A stretch of 64,000 bases of DNA from Chamaecrista fasciculata. Its lineage: Eukaryota; Streptophyta; Magnoliopsida; Fabales; Fabaceae. The notes beneath the pieces were generated by a model, which was not told where the DNA came from, ran no database searches, and saw nothing but the letters and a program-made list of their open reading frames with translations. Below, one piece after another: positions 45,901 to 58,200 of this stretch. The stretch's first letter is position 1; the number at the start of each line of letters is the position of its first letter. The stretch covers positions 1 through 64,000 of the forward strand of contig QANZ01013120.1 in NCBI GenBank assembly GCA_003254925.1, in the 5' to 3' direction. The translations under genes and the position numbers were made by a program.

Positions 45901-46547
45901 TGATGTACTCATTTAGATTCATTAATCAAACATATAAAAGAACAAGGAAGAAGTTTTGCTCAAAACATCAATACATGTCTGTTGATGCTTATTAGACATA
46001 CCTCTTCATTGATTAGTGATAACTATTAGTGGACATGATTGTTAATAATGAAAGGTTATGTCTTTTAATTATAGTTGATAATCAGAAAACTCAATTACAC
46101 AGACTTTGTTGTATTCTAGAAGAGTCTTGTTTATACTTTTCCCTTGTATAGACAATCACTCTTTAAACAAAAAAAAAAAGTGGTTACACATCAAAGCCTA
46201 CTTTCTATATCTCTTATTTACTTTTTTATCTAACAACACTAAGTAAGGTGCTCATTTAACCCTTGTTCTTGTTCCCTCTTTTCTGCTTTAAGATGGGTAG
46301 CCGATACAAGGAATCGATGATCAATGACACAATAAAGTCATCTCTGAAGAATTGGGCTGAAGAAAAAAAGAGAGGAGGTTCTGGTGCTACTGCAAGTGAC
46401 TCTTCTGCTACAAAGAGAATGGTCAAAGAGCCAACAAGAGATGCTCAAGGAGCAGCAGAAGCTACCATTATGGTTGAAGGCACCACAGCTTCTATAATTG
46501 AGCTTCCCTCCAATGTCCAAGCCTCTTCTGAGACAATTATGCACTAG
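39996..46547 (+). CDS. MLO13: MLO-like seven-transmembrane protein (MLO13 type)
   Basis: Plasma-membrane protein of the plant MLO family, which acts in calcium-linked signalling, powdery mildew susceptibility or root and pollen responses depending on the clade. Exons: 39996-40115, 40695-40752, 41076-41293, 42370-42486, 42833-42878, 42970-43052, 43878-43952, 44191-44279, 44385-44434, 44539-44579, 45265-45534, 45632-45699, 45816-45876 and 46293-46547; 516 codons in phase throughout. The N-terminus SLEYTPTWIVA leads into TM1; other family blocks are ELMLLGFISLMLTVSQ, HHLHIFIFVLAVVHV, FYGSVTESDYITLRQGFI, FHKYMMKTLEVDFKKVVG and HFILFQNSFEIAFFFW. The calmodulin-binding helix starts the last exon (about 433-459, with LKNW). 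Overall it resembles Arabidopsis MLO13 most. The cytosolic loop in exon 11 is lengthened by a polar, Lys/Gln-rich stretch, and the C-terminal tail is Ser/Thr-rich. The clade call is from memory of the family. Confidence 0.95.
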
Positions 46548-47451
46548 CTTTATGACCACTTGGTGATCATTGTGTGAGTGCTTAAGTGTGAAAGAATCCT
46601 TGAAAAGTATTAGAGGGAACTGGTATCTTGATCTTTGATAGATATATTTTGTCTAAAGTTGATTTCTCATGGCCCTTGAGAGTCTTATTTTTATCCTCCT
46701 CATGTAATTAAGGATACTATTTTGTTTTCATTACAAGAGAATATGGGTCATCAAATTCAATGTCAAGCATTGCCATAACTAAACCCTAAAGTAATATTAT
46801 TGTGACTAGCTAGGTACTGAAAATCATATTAGCTCTAACTATATACTGCATCACTCCTTTTTTTAAGAGTTAGTTAAAAGTTAAAACACTTAAAATAATC
46901 GGAATTGATATCTAAGTTTTAGAAGATTACATTAAGATATAATGTATGTCTCAACAACCAAAGTAATGCTTCACTATAAGTAGGACAAACTTATCAAGCA
47001 TATCATGAATTTCTTAGTTCAACATGTTTATAAGCGAAAGAAAATTGACTTTGTAGCTAACATTGATTTCTTTAGAGTGACAATTTCATTTTCTAAAGTT
47101 ACACGTTATTCTAATTCAGTCTCAGAACGTTTAAGTATTTTGATTTTCAACTCCATCCAGTCATCCTTGCATGAAGCCCTATAACGGCTACAAGCCTACA
47201 AATGGCTTAAAACAGAAAATAATCATTATAGCATACATAATGTAATAAGTCCCATTAAATGTTTACTTGATTCTAAAATGTGACATTACATGATTGAATA
47301 ATTAAACAACATAATTTTTTTCTGGCCAAACACAACACTTTTAATTTCTTATGTAAGTTACTTTTCTGGGCTAGGTAAATACTAAAAAAATCACATAAAT
47401 TTCAAATTAGTACTATATAGTCCACCGTCGGTTAGTTATTTATTGATAACT
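46548..47451. other. MLO 3' flank, gene-free
   Basis: The 3' UTR of MLO is followed by AT-rich sequence with no recognisable gene. Confidence 0.55.
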
Positions 47452-47466
47452 GATGCCAATGAATTT

Positions 47467-47949
47467 TTTTTTTCTTTTGGTCAGAAAAAGAAAAGTAAAA
47501 TTAAGCACAGTACAAACAAAAACACAACGAAATAATTCAATCCCTCTCTAGCATCAACAACAACACTAGACAAAACATCAACTGACGAAGGTGTTGTGAG
47601 GGGGGGGAGGGGAGGGTGGTGGTTTACAACCCATCCAAGAGTACTCATCTTCGTGTCAAACAAATTGGCAAAACAATCAACTGTTAAGTTAACGGATCGA
47701 CGTCGTAGGATCCCAGATCCAGAATGCTGCTGCCACAAAACCCGCCGCAGAAAATACACGGACACGAGCAGAGAGCACACAAATCTGGGAAGGACAACCG
47801 CCGAAAACCACCTAAAACTTAAAAACCATCGTCGCAGAAGACACACAGAAAAAAGCACCACCGCAGAAAACCAAAGTTGGGAGGCGCCGCCAATCCCGAA
47901 GGGGTTTGAGAGAGAACTCGACTCTCATGAGATATAGGATTTTCTGAGC
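47467..47949 (-). mobile_element. Retroposon with 15-bp target duplication
   Basis: The 483-bp insert is flanked by perfect 15-bp repeats gatgccaatgaattt (47452-47466 and 47950-47964). A T-run at its left edge is the poly(A) tail of a minus-strand copy. The body is rich in CGCCG/CTGCGGC motifs and is much more GC-rich than its surroundings. Read on the minus strand it starts near ctctcaaaccccttcggg and is open for 126 codons with a Cys/Phe/Val-rich translation that I do not recognise. Poly(A) plus long target repeats mean LINE-driven insertion. It may be a non-autonomous LINE derivative or a processed copy of an unidentified transcript. Confidence 0.75.
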
Positions 47950-47964
47950 GATGCCAATGAATTT

Positions 47965-48435
47965 GTAAAAAGAAAAATAGAAGGATAAAATTTGGTTACT
48001 TTTTACAATTTAATTATTAAATTATAGAAATATACAATTTAATTTTTGAATATTTGAATATTGACAAATGTAAATTAATTAGTCCCTAAAACACTCTATT
48101 AGCTGACTTAATGACATAAATGTTGTATGTATATATATGACACTGTTGAATGTCATATTTAATTATCTAATTTATCATCAATTAATAATAATCTGAGAAA
48201 CACACAAAAATCTTTACACCTACCTGTTTGGAAGCGTGGCTAGACCAGAGCATCAATTCACTTCAAAAATTATTATAGCTGTTTAACATGGTTTGGCTCC
48301 ACTACCTGACCTGTAAATTACTAGTGATTTCATAGGTCACAAGATGGGGACCAAAAAGAAAAAAAATATAATAATTTGATCCTAAACCACATTTTACAGA
48401 TATAAATATACAGTGTAGAACGCAAGAGAACAATA
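47965..48435. other. Spacer between retroposon and VTT gene
   Basis: No gene seen; probably includes the 3' UTR of the minus-strand gene ending at 48436. Confidence 0.5.
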
Positions 48436-51400
48436 TCATAAAACATTGGAACTAAGTTTCTTAGGCCTCTCAAGGGGTAGCTTGTCCATCTCAAAACTAT
48501 CATTCCGTGAGACAGAAGTAGAGGCAGCTTCTTCCTCAGCAGCCTCTGCCATTTTCAGTGCATTCAAAGTCCTTTTTGCATACACTGTAAAGGCAACAAT
48601 GGTAACCACTGCAATTACGAAAGAAATAACGTTGTACACAATTTCCACTGTCGTCATTTGATGCTTCCCGTACTGTGCGTCTGCCAACGATCTTATCAGT
48701 TTACCACTGCTCCAAAAAGATAAATGGTGAGAAAACAGATATGGCTAAGCTAGTGTACGAAGAAAAACAGCTTAATTAATCAGTTAGTTACTAAAACTTT
48801 TACCAAAATTCTCAAGAGATTGCTACTCTATGCAAGTTGTATGTTAAATTCCTAGTACTTAAGATTTTAACCATTTCAGTCACTGGAGTTTTATGTGTCT
48901 ATGGCTCATTCACCAACTGAGTCTTAACATAGCAAATTCTCATTTTTCCACAGAAGCTCACATATGCACAATCTGGTCCCTATGGTTTCACTGAAAGTTT
49001 TAAATAGACTTCTATTTTCTCTTCAAAAAAAATTGCAATTAAATCCTTATCATTATTTATTATTTTAAATAGGTTACTTACTTGGTGAAGATAATTGATC
49101 ATATTTAAAATTTTCCTTATTTGTTATCTTTTATATTTTAATTTTGCATTAATCATTTTTCTTTCTTTTTTGGCGATTGGTCCTTACAATTTTATTAAGT
49201 TATTCTCCAAAATATAGTTTTTTTTTTTTTTTAACTTTTANNNNNNNNNNNNNNNNNNNNNNNNNNNNNNNNNNNNNNNNNNNNNNNNNNNGTTTTTTTT
49301 TTTTTTTTGCTCAAAGAAACAGTTTATAGTTAGTAAAGAAAAGAAACGTCATTTAGATGAAGAGAACAATATGTGTGTGCGTGTGTGTATAACAATGAAC
49401 CAATTACAAACTTCTAAAAGTTCAACTAAATGTATTGTTTTGTTTGTCTGTTAACATAGCAACCAAGCATTTTCTGGTCTGCCTGTTTGTCAAATCATCG
49501 CTAGTAATGGTACAGTGGCAAAATACTAACATGAAGGAGGACTTTTTTTTTCGAAAGAGACCCAATTAAAAATTTTTAAGCAAAGGGATATAGAAATTTG
49601 GCAAAATTGCAAAGACCAAAAGGTTAACTAAACCAAAGAATATTTAATTAAAAAAAAAACCGTTTTAAGCTTGGTCATATCTAGATGGTAGTCATATTTG
49701 ATTTTTCGTATTCAAATATGTGGTCCTCACAAACAGCTTTGGAGAGGGATTGGAGTCTGACCACTGAAGCCGTCAACTACTACAGAAGGGAGAAAGTGAC
49801 ATGTTCTCTTTATCAAAATATATTAATTATTTCTCTTCAATTTCTTACTTTTTTTGGGGCCTAATTCACTTCTTTTTCCTTGGATGGTAGAGTGGGGGAA
49901 TCATTATCATTAATTAAAGCAACAAAAAATAGAGGGATTACATTTTACATCCCTAAACTAAGGCCTAATTACAAATTTAGTAATAAACTTCAAAATGTAA
50001 TGGAATACCTCCTTGAACTGTGAACTAAAATTAAAAAGTAATCTGGTTAAAATTAATCACAAAAGGTCAACACTATGCCAGTCCGTGAAGATTGTTTAAG
50101 TGAGGAAGTACTTTCTTATAGTTAATTAGGCATTTATGAGTCCCACTTTAGCCCAAAGTTCAGGGAGATTTTCTTCAACAATTAAAAATTCATGTACCAA
50201 ATTTTTAATAGGGCCTTACTTTAGGTGGTAAAATAGCATTTCTTTCCAAAAAAAAAAAACTATATAAATGAATAAGCCAACCTGTATATGTAGATGAAAG
50301 CTTCTGGTACCATCCCTGCTACTGATCCAAGTAAGTAGGGCCAAAAACTCATATTTGTTACTACTACTGCATAGTTGAATATAGTATAGGGAAAAGGTGA
50401 AATCCTAAACAAAGCAACGACACGGAATTGATCGAACCAACTCCCTTCCCCAGCAAGCCTAATCATTGCAGCATTCTGGGGCCATCTCTTTAACCATTGC
50501 TGCAAAATAAAGAAACAAAGATTACTAACAAAAGGCAAAAAGAAAACCATCTTTGGAAAAACCAAAACAAAAAATTGGGCAAGGATTTGTCACCATCTAA
50601 AATCAAAAGAAAAGAAAAGAAGAAAAGAATTACGTGGATGCGATCGCGGAACAATAGTCCAATTAGGTAAGGAAGGACCATCCCGATTGTTGTTCCAACC
50701 ATTATAATAACAAAGCCAAGGCCATAACCAAAAATCATCCCAGCTAGCCACATGGAAGGGCCGGAAGGGATCAAGAACACAGGGAATAAAGCCAGAGAAG
50801 CAACAAGTACTATTGCAAGAACTGGACGGCCAAAGGCAGTAGCTTCCCACTCCATCATTGGGTAAATAACCTAAACAATAAAAAAAAGGTTTCAAAACAT
50901 GAATGAGTCACGCCAGAGTTTCCTTTATTCCAATAGAAGTAGAATATTAGTTTTCTATTTTTCTTCCCCCCAATTTTGTAGTTAAACTAGAAAAGATTCA
51001 TACATGAACCTGGTCTGTAACTAGGCTACTCATGAAGAGACACACAAGTATGTTGAGTGTGTTTGACATGCTCACTTGTCTCTTCGTAGCTGACATGGTT
51101 CTTATTTTCTTTTCCTTTCTTCAGATTGATACCATACCCACAGAATGCTAAACCCAATAAGTGCCAAGATCAGAAAAAGTAAATGCAAGAACTTAAACAT
51201 CGGATAAAATTTACTTTTAGCATTATTGTATTCTTTGCATAATTGTGAAACCCCACATCGACTGAAACAAATATAGTACTAAAAATAATTGTAAGTAAGG
51301 GGAAAGTACCTTCTTAAAAACAAATGGAACTCCCCATTTCACAGAAACAATAACAAGTATAACAATCACAGTGCACCATATAAGAACTTTGATCCACCAT

Positions 51401-51564
51401 AAGAAATAGCTAAGTCTTGTTTCGGCTTGAGGCTGCAACGATTCAGCTTCAGTGGCCCTTGGTTCATCAGATACGACCAATCTAACATATTCACTATTTC
51501 TTCTCACACGATGCCCTGGATTTGAATGTTTTTCCAGATCTACTGATGATTCTGGTGTCATCAT
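48436..51564 (-). CDS. VTT-domain (SNARE-associated Golgi / TVP38-TMEM64) membrane protein
   Basis: Integral membrane protein of the DedA/VTT superfamily (PF09335), thought to help with lipid distribution and membrane traffic in the ER-Golgi system. Coding exons in transcript order: 51564-51310, 50870-50634, 50499-50282 and 48706-48436; 326 codons. The first exon has a polar N-terminus ([15 protein letters not shown]) and one TM segment ([16 protein letters not shown]). The VTT core shows [30 protein letters not shown] and the conserved [20 protein letters not shown] with [15 protein letters not shown]. The last exon adds a final TM and an acidic/Ser tail ([13 protein letters not shown]). A non-coding first exon probably ends at 52868 (CAG|GTACTC), joining to an acceptor at 51579, 15 bases before the ATG. 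Two ATGs are adjacent and either may start. Intron 3 contains an assembly gap. The exact biochemical activity is not known from sequence. Confidence 0.9.
49241..49291. other. Assembly gap (51 N)
   Basis: A run of N bordered by T-runs, inside intron 3 of the VTT gene. No exon is missing, since the phases on both sides agree. Confidence 1.
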
Positions 51565-51578
51565 GGTGATACCAGAAT

Positions 51579-52704
51579 GCTACAAAACCAAACAAAAATA
51601 GAAACCAAGCATCAGACGGCAGTTCAAAGTTGTAACACATTGAAATTCAGTAAGAAGGAGCAGGCAGACAAATGAATAAGCATTGATCGAATAGATTGAG
51701 AACAGGAGTTCTCATCTTATTCCAAGTAATAAGAGTTACATTTTATGACATCAGAAGCAGCAGCAAATAACCCAAAAAAAAACCAGATCATTGAGGAAGA
51801 CTAATGTTTTTCCTAGTTATATTTAATATATAGGTTACAAACAATTTGATAGCTTCGACAAAGTTTGAAAATTCAGATGTCCAATGTCCCAAAACCACAA
51901 GAACAAAAGGTTCAAAACATAGTCGCTTGGTGTAAATTAAATTTCACCTATTTCCTACAAAAATTAGAATGCATTCATGCATGTGGTAAAAGGTATCCAC
52001 GTTCAAGCCTTCTGTGCTGGAAAACTAAAGAGGATACATGTATCTGACCTAGAAAAATTATCAGCACCAGAAATTTCAACTACTCCACACTGTCACCTGA
52101 AAAAAAAAAAATCTAATTTCTAAAAGTGAACCTCAAGAGAAGAACAAAAATAACTTTGGGAAAATCCCGTGTACAAAGCACACAGATAGTGCATAGCTTC
52201 TTAGTCTCACAACTCACAGAGATCTAATTCACTGGAAGAAAAATGGAAAAACGTACAGGACAGTTTAATAATCTTTCTTAAATAGCTCTTTCTTTTGTAA
52301 TTAGGGTCAGGATATCTTCGGACTTTGAATAGACAATTCCTCGTGTGTCAGTAAATTCCCTTTCAAAACCTAGAAATCCAATCTATATCCTGATTTTGAA
52401 GATTGAACATTAAATTGACCCATGTTTAAGAATTGATCACATACAATCTTAAGTCTTAACCTCTACAAACTTTTCATAATTTTTTTCTCCTAATACCAGT
52501 TGCTTCTTATCTCAACCCAAAATCCCCAAATAGAGAGGTTTTTAACGGACAGAGAAACTAGGAATCCCCATAAATATTACATGATCAGCTCATGTAAAAG
52601 AAATAGAAGCAAACTACATTACAATCAATCAAAAAAAGAAAGAAAGAAAAAAAACCCTTCACAATAAAACATATAAACTCAAGAAAAATTAAAGAATTCC
52701 AAAA

Positions 52705-52735
<31 letters not shown>

Positions 52736-52990
52736 AAGAAGAAGAAGAAGAAGAAGAAGAAGAAGAAGAAGAAAGCCGTACAAGAAAGAAAGAACGAAAA
52801 AAAAAACTTGCCAAAGCTAAAGACGACGAGGGCTTCAAGGCTATAACTTCCGATAAGTATGGAGTACCTGAGGGGTCGTCGGAGAAAGTCGCCGACCACC
52901 GTGGGCGGCGGCGGACGAGGTGGTGGTGATTTGATGATCGTTTATTGGGTGCGATTCTGATAACAAAGACGTAAATGTCGACTGAAACCT
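51579..52990 (-). promoter_or_regulatory. 5' UTR exon and leader intron of the VTT gene
   Basis: A GC-rich stretch (about 52868-52990) ends in a good donor, CAG|GTACTC, on the minus strand, and TTTTGTAG|CATTC supplies an acceptor at 51579/51580. The 1.29-kb intron between them holds the GAA repeat. The first-exon 5' limit is a guess; it has no ATG in frame with the protein. Confidence 0.6.
52706..52774. repeat. (GAA)n trinucleotide repeat, about 22 units
   Basis: An almost pure GAA run on the + strand, TTC on the sense strand of the VTT gene, about 95 bases downstream of its putative leader-intron donor. Confidence 0.95.
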
Positions 52991-53829
52991 ACCACTCCAA
53001 GCATGCAGCAACCAAATTCGAGGTTTGAACCAAAAAGGTCAATTTACTCACACACACACGCATTCATTTCACGAATTAAGCAATGTTTGTTTTCTAAATT
53101 TGAGATTTCAAAGCAAAAGGCTTCTCTCTTTATTTAATTAATTCACATGATATGGATTTCTTCGGTAAAGGATATCATCTACCTTGAATTTTGGTCATGA
53201 TCCACCGAATTATCTGATTTTTAAATTTTGAAAATATCGCATTTAAATTTGGACTTTGAATTGGCGTTCTTCACATTTTTATATTCTCATTTTAAAATAA
53301 ATATACGATTATGGATAAATTTTAAGATTAAATAATTCTTTATGGTATTCTTTATTAGGAAAAAACTTAATAAATGTTAGTTATATGTTTATTCCAATCA
53401 AAAATTTAATTAATATTCTTTCTCTTGATTAGTCATGCAAAAATATACGTCTAATATTCTCTCGATCATGAATAATCTTATCTTATAACAAGCATAAAGT
53501 TTTTTTCCTCTCCGTTAAGTTAACTTAAGCCCTTGTGTTTTTATTCTTTTTAAGTAAATATCATTTTTTCCTATCAAAAACTTTTTTCTATTTTTAGTTA
53601 GTCTCTCAAAATTTCAATAGCCTTTTAAATATCAATACATGAAGCTGTAAAGTAAAAACAATATATCCTATTACCATACAGGAAAATCACCGGATATATT
53701 TTCGGATCAAGTTGTTAAATTAATTAAAATATTATTTTAGGTGGCAGCTTACGAAAGAAGAAAAACACGAGGGTGTAATATTCTTTGATGCTTCTTACGA
53801 AAAAGTAAAGGAAATGGAACAAGAGCAGC

Positions 53830-54070
53830 AATTGGTCCGTGAGTCCACGCGCCTCACGCGCCATCTCCACCTGAATGCTCGCGTGTGTCCTACTTTTCTT
53901 GGCCTAACCACTAGTGCTGAAAGGACTCGTGACTTTCGTCTTTGGTGACGCACACAGCGTACGCGCTTAGTTGCGCGTGTGACGCAAACGCGGATCCAGA
54001 AACTTTGACTTTTTGTTTTTGGCCATAAGAAACTTTGACTTTTGACTTCTAGAATCAGTTGACGCAGACA
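53830..54070. promoter_or_regulatory. Cluster of CGCG boxes and W-boxes
   Basis: Within 240 bases there are several CGCG cores (ccacgcgcct, cacgcgcc, tacgcgctt, tgcgcgtgtg, aacgcgg) and repeated TTGAC (W-box) cores (actttgacttt twice, ttttgactt, gttgacgc). CGCG is the core of the CAMTA/SR target and TTGAC that of WRKY factors. Function is inferred from motif density only; it lies about 0.85-1.1 kb upstream of the VTT leader exon. Confidence 0.4.
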
Positions 54071-54371
54071 CACACAAATTGTCCTCTCTTCAAGATCTAA
54101 TTCATTCATTTCATTCATCTTTATTCTATTATTATATTATATTTGATGCCTTTCGTTTTTTTGTCTGTTTCAATGATCTAAGATATTTGTACTTTAAACA
54201 GAATTTATTTTATAGATGTAGATTTCTTTTTGTAAATTTTATATAATATAGATAAAAAAAATATTAAATATTTACAGCTTTATTTTAATATTTGCTTTAT
54301 GTCCAAATTGGAAGACATAGATTATAATATTTTATTTATATCCTTTCTTTGGTTATCCCTATGCTTCGTTG

Positions 54372-54584
54372 GATGAGGCACATGCAGGAATTTGGATCCT
54401 CTAGAGTTCTTTTCCATGCATTTCTTGTGGAGTTAGAGTAAAAATATGGATTCCATGAAATAAAAATATACAAAAACCAAATTTCCTTTTTCTCTCTCTT
54501 CTTTTCTCTTCCTTTCTCTCTCATACTCTACAAGAAATGTAGAGAAAGGAACTCTAGAGGATCCATTTCCGTGATGCAGGCATG
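54372..54584. repeat. MITE-like long inverted repeat
   Basis: The left arm (catgcaggaatttggatcct onward through attctt-like sequence) reappears inverted at the right (aactctagaggatcc...gcaggcatg), with arms of about 60-70 bases that include cattTCTTGTgGAGT-like matches. No coding sequence. Confidence 0.6.
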
Positions 54585-55220
54585 GGGTGGGGGGTGGAGT
54601 CTGATGGGCAAGTATGTATTTGTTTAATTTTGTTAATTTATAAGCTATTTTACTGTAAAAAAAATAAACTATTTTCCTTGTAGTTTTGGAGAGACAAAAT
54701 CAAACATACTTTATAAAAATAATATAAAATGAAAAATATAAATTTATTTTATGAAAAACAAAATAACAAGAAATATTCAATTTTTAAATAGATTGAGACT
54801 TAAGAAACAAAAAACAATTTCTAGTAATATCCATCTAAAATATACACAATAATGACTACTAAATAAATATAACAGAAAATCATTTTTTTGTAAAAAATCC
54901 TCGACATAAAATCATACTATACTTTTAGTTGCAGTGGTTGCAGTCTCCCCATATATGATGACCCAATTTAACTCAGAAAACACAAACAGATATACAAGTA
55001 GGCCAAAACTCAAGGTGACAAATCCTACACAAGCCTCTGAAAGAATGATGCAACTTTATAGGCTTTATATTTGCAAAATCGTTTTCCAATACAGATGGGG
55101 ATCATAAAATTACAAAAAAGAATCAAAGAGAAGAAAGAAAAAAAGCTAAAACCATGTAACAGACTAAAGGGCTCCTGACCAAAAAACAAAAGAAAAGGGT
55201 TATATAGCACATTCTCTGCC

Positions 55221-58200
55221 TTACGCATTAAACAACTTCCGGAAAGGTCCATCCTTCCGATCTTTGGCAGCTTCAGTTAGAGCGAGGAATCTCTTGAACC
55301 CTGTCGTGGCAGCTCCTCGTCCCAGTGCAGCAGCCCTGGTTAGCACATCCTCCCTAGAAGCGATAAGTCCGACAGCAGAGGGACTGGGTACCACGGGAGC
55401 TACTGGGGAAGCCGGGGTCACAACTGCTGATGGAATCTGAGTTTGCTTAATTCCGGGGCCATGTTTGTTGAAGTCATCTAATATACTTTGTTGATCAGCT
55501 TTTTTGAGCCCCTGCAAACATGACACAACTTATCATAACATGAAGAATGACATACATAACATGCATTTTGTGGCATCTAAAACTCCAGAATAATTCAGCA
55601 TCGTAACATCATCTGTAAACCGCTGGTATCTTTGCTTCCTAGAGTCAGACTAATAGGTGAGATCCATAACAAAGATAAATGATTTCTTTTAACATCCTAA
55701 ATAAAGATGCAACCTGCTATCAAATTAGTGAACATTGAACTAGTAGCATACAAAAGAAATGTCCTTATGAATTACAGCATTTTGTAAAGTAAATCTTGTG
55801 AACCTACTCACATAAATACCAAATTACCAAATGATTAGTACAATGCTACAACATTGCTAGTTTATTGAGATGATGATTGAGTATTACTTTTGACCATTAA
55901 GTTAGGATTAAGGAGAAACTATAATTATGAGATCAAGAACTGACTTATCCAAGCTTTGATGTCAATTTAATCAAATGTTTTACAGCCTCTTCAAACTTCA
56001 CCTTAGCTCAGAGCGAAGAAATAATGTAACACCAGTGATTGACATATTAGAGGATTTGACTGAAAACATATTAATAGAATAGTTAATTATATAACCTTAA
56101 GCTCCAATATTCTCTGAAATTCCATGGGTGTACCCTCAGGTAGCAATGCTCGGTATGTATCTGCTACAGAATCAACAGGCGAGAGTATGACCTATACAAA
56201 GACATTTACACAACCTTGCATCAGGAGGAGCCAGAACTACTTGAAATAGTATAGTCTTCCAGTTGATGGATGACAAACCTTCAATAGGGCTTCTGCTTTG
56301 CTCATCTCACGGCTTACAAACTTCGAATAACTAGCGGCACCTGATGTCTGTTTGCAGAGAATAAATAGTCTGTTAAAGTATGATGTGAGGACAACAATAA
56401 ACCCTTGAAAAGATCACCTGATCTCTGCTCTTGCCATTTATTTGAAAGAAACAAGAAACTCGTGATCATATATTGTTCACTGGTGATCTTTTTGAATAGA
56501 CAATATAGTTTATTTCCCAGTCACCATCCTGTAAAAAGCTACTTTTCATTCCTACTTGGTCTAAATGTAATTCAGTGAATGCAATATTCCAGTCCTTTTC
56601 CTATATGCTAGCTCATTCTGTTTTCATGAATAACAATGCAGAAACTGGAATAGATTATTGTGCATCTGTAAATCTTAAACATCTGAAAAGTGAATTTAAT
56701 GTAATAGACACAATTATTATAACCAAAAGAGAAACCCGGTTATTATGTTTTCCAGTCAGCTGGATAGATTGCTTAGCTCAAAACTTGTACAAGGAAAAAC
56801 AGAGATAGTTCCTTGGTAAAAGAAATACAACAGAGTCCAGCAGAAATAAAAAAGATTCATAGGAATATATGATTCGCCAAAAATATACAAATAAAAACAA
56901 GAAGCATATAAGTTGCCAGCAATAGTGATAGAAGTTGTGACACTAAATTTATATTTGCATGAGCTAAATCACCTGTCTACCAAGGGAAGGAATTTCTAGA
57001 AGGATTGTCTTTACAGCTTGGGTATCCAAGAGCATCTGCAAAAACATTAAGAAGTTAAAGCATAAACTCATCCACATCATAGAATCGAGTCACAAGACTC
57101 TATATCAGAACACTTATCAACAGTCTAAGGAAAAGAGAAGGTAGTCAAAGGCAAAAGATGAGGAACTAAAAAACACTTGACCAAGTAAATTGTGGCACTA
57201 AAGTTAGACTGTTAGAAACCAAAAGAGAAAATTGTATAAACGGAAAAACAATTTCAAAATTTTTAATTTACAATTATAAAGTAAAATAACTATTCAAGCA
57301 TAAAATTCATATAAAATAAAAAATGATCATAATAAAGTATAATAAGCCACATAGATGCTGCTGCCTGAAGGTAGCTCAGTTGGTTGGGAAGTGGGCATCG
57401 GGATAAAAGGTCACTAGTTTGCCTATTCAATCGTACCAAAATAAAAATAGCCCAGTATTGGCCTAAAACAAATGCAGAACTTCACCATGGGCACTTTATA
57501 CTGCATCAACTAAAAAAGAATTGCAAGAATACAAAGCAGCCAACTTTCACTAAGGTTACAAAGGTGAGCAATCCACCTCTCCCAAAATGGTGCCAAAGAA
57601 GTGGGCTTAACGGGTGCCACTGGAGTCAAAAGGTGGCCACTTTTGGCATTTAGATACAGTAGCTTAGGCACACCATGAAATTTACCAGAAAAAGAGAGGC
57701 GAAGGAATTCCATTTCAAATTCAGCATTCAAGAGAGAGACCAGATAATTATCATAAAGGATATAACCATCTTGCAGGTGAAAATCCATGAAGTCCCATAA
57801 AAGCATAGTTTAACTTTGTTCTTGAGGGAAAATTACAAGTTTACAACTAAAAGATAAATAGTGAAAGCAGCTAGTACCTGTTGAGCTCCCGTTTCTGATA
57901 TTTGCTTGCATTTGAAGATATTAGAATAAAAGCGTGGACCAAGGGAAGATGCAAGCTGTATAAAAAGCAGGAAAACAAATTTAAAGCAGATAACTAATTT
58001 TATAAGTAGTATTAAGTTGATAAACTACTAGGAGATATTGACTAAACAAGCTTCAGCAAGTATTTACACGAATAACTGAAACTGAGGATGGAATAAAATT
58101 TTAAAATTTAACAAGACAAATAATTATGAATATTAGGGAAAAAGATGGAAACAAGAAGGAGCTGTGTTAGAGAGGGACGTAGGCAGAAAATTTAATGGAG

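Larger units (their letters stand above)
52991..55020. other. Intergenic region upstream of the VTT gene
   Basis: No gene supported. A minus-strand open frame at 53795-54118 overlaps the CGCG/W-box cluster but has biased, unrecognisable composition and no intron context. The region also contains an inverted-repeat element at about 54372-54584. Confidence 0.55.

Noticed and set aside
47596..47937. Plus-strand open frame of 113 codons in the GC-rich patch.
   Set aside because: It lies inside a retroposon of opposite orientation and its composition follows the CGCCG-rich DNA.
53795..54118. Minus-strand open frame of 107 codons.
   Set aside because: Arg/Cys-rich translation of CGCG-rich DNA, no homology I can recognise and no gene structure around it.
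54391..54411. ggatcctctagag resembles a cloning-vector polylinker, with gcaggcatg nearby.
   Set aside because: The match is only 13 bases, occurs in both arms of a natural inverted repeat and is followed by unrelated sequence. Chance similarity, not vector contamination.
57372..57430. A possible tRNA gene, because of a perfect box A.
   Set aside because: No acceptor stem, anticodon loop or proper box B can be formed; it fits a SINE head.
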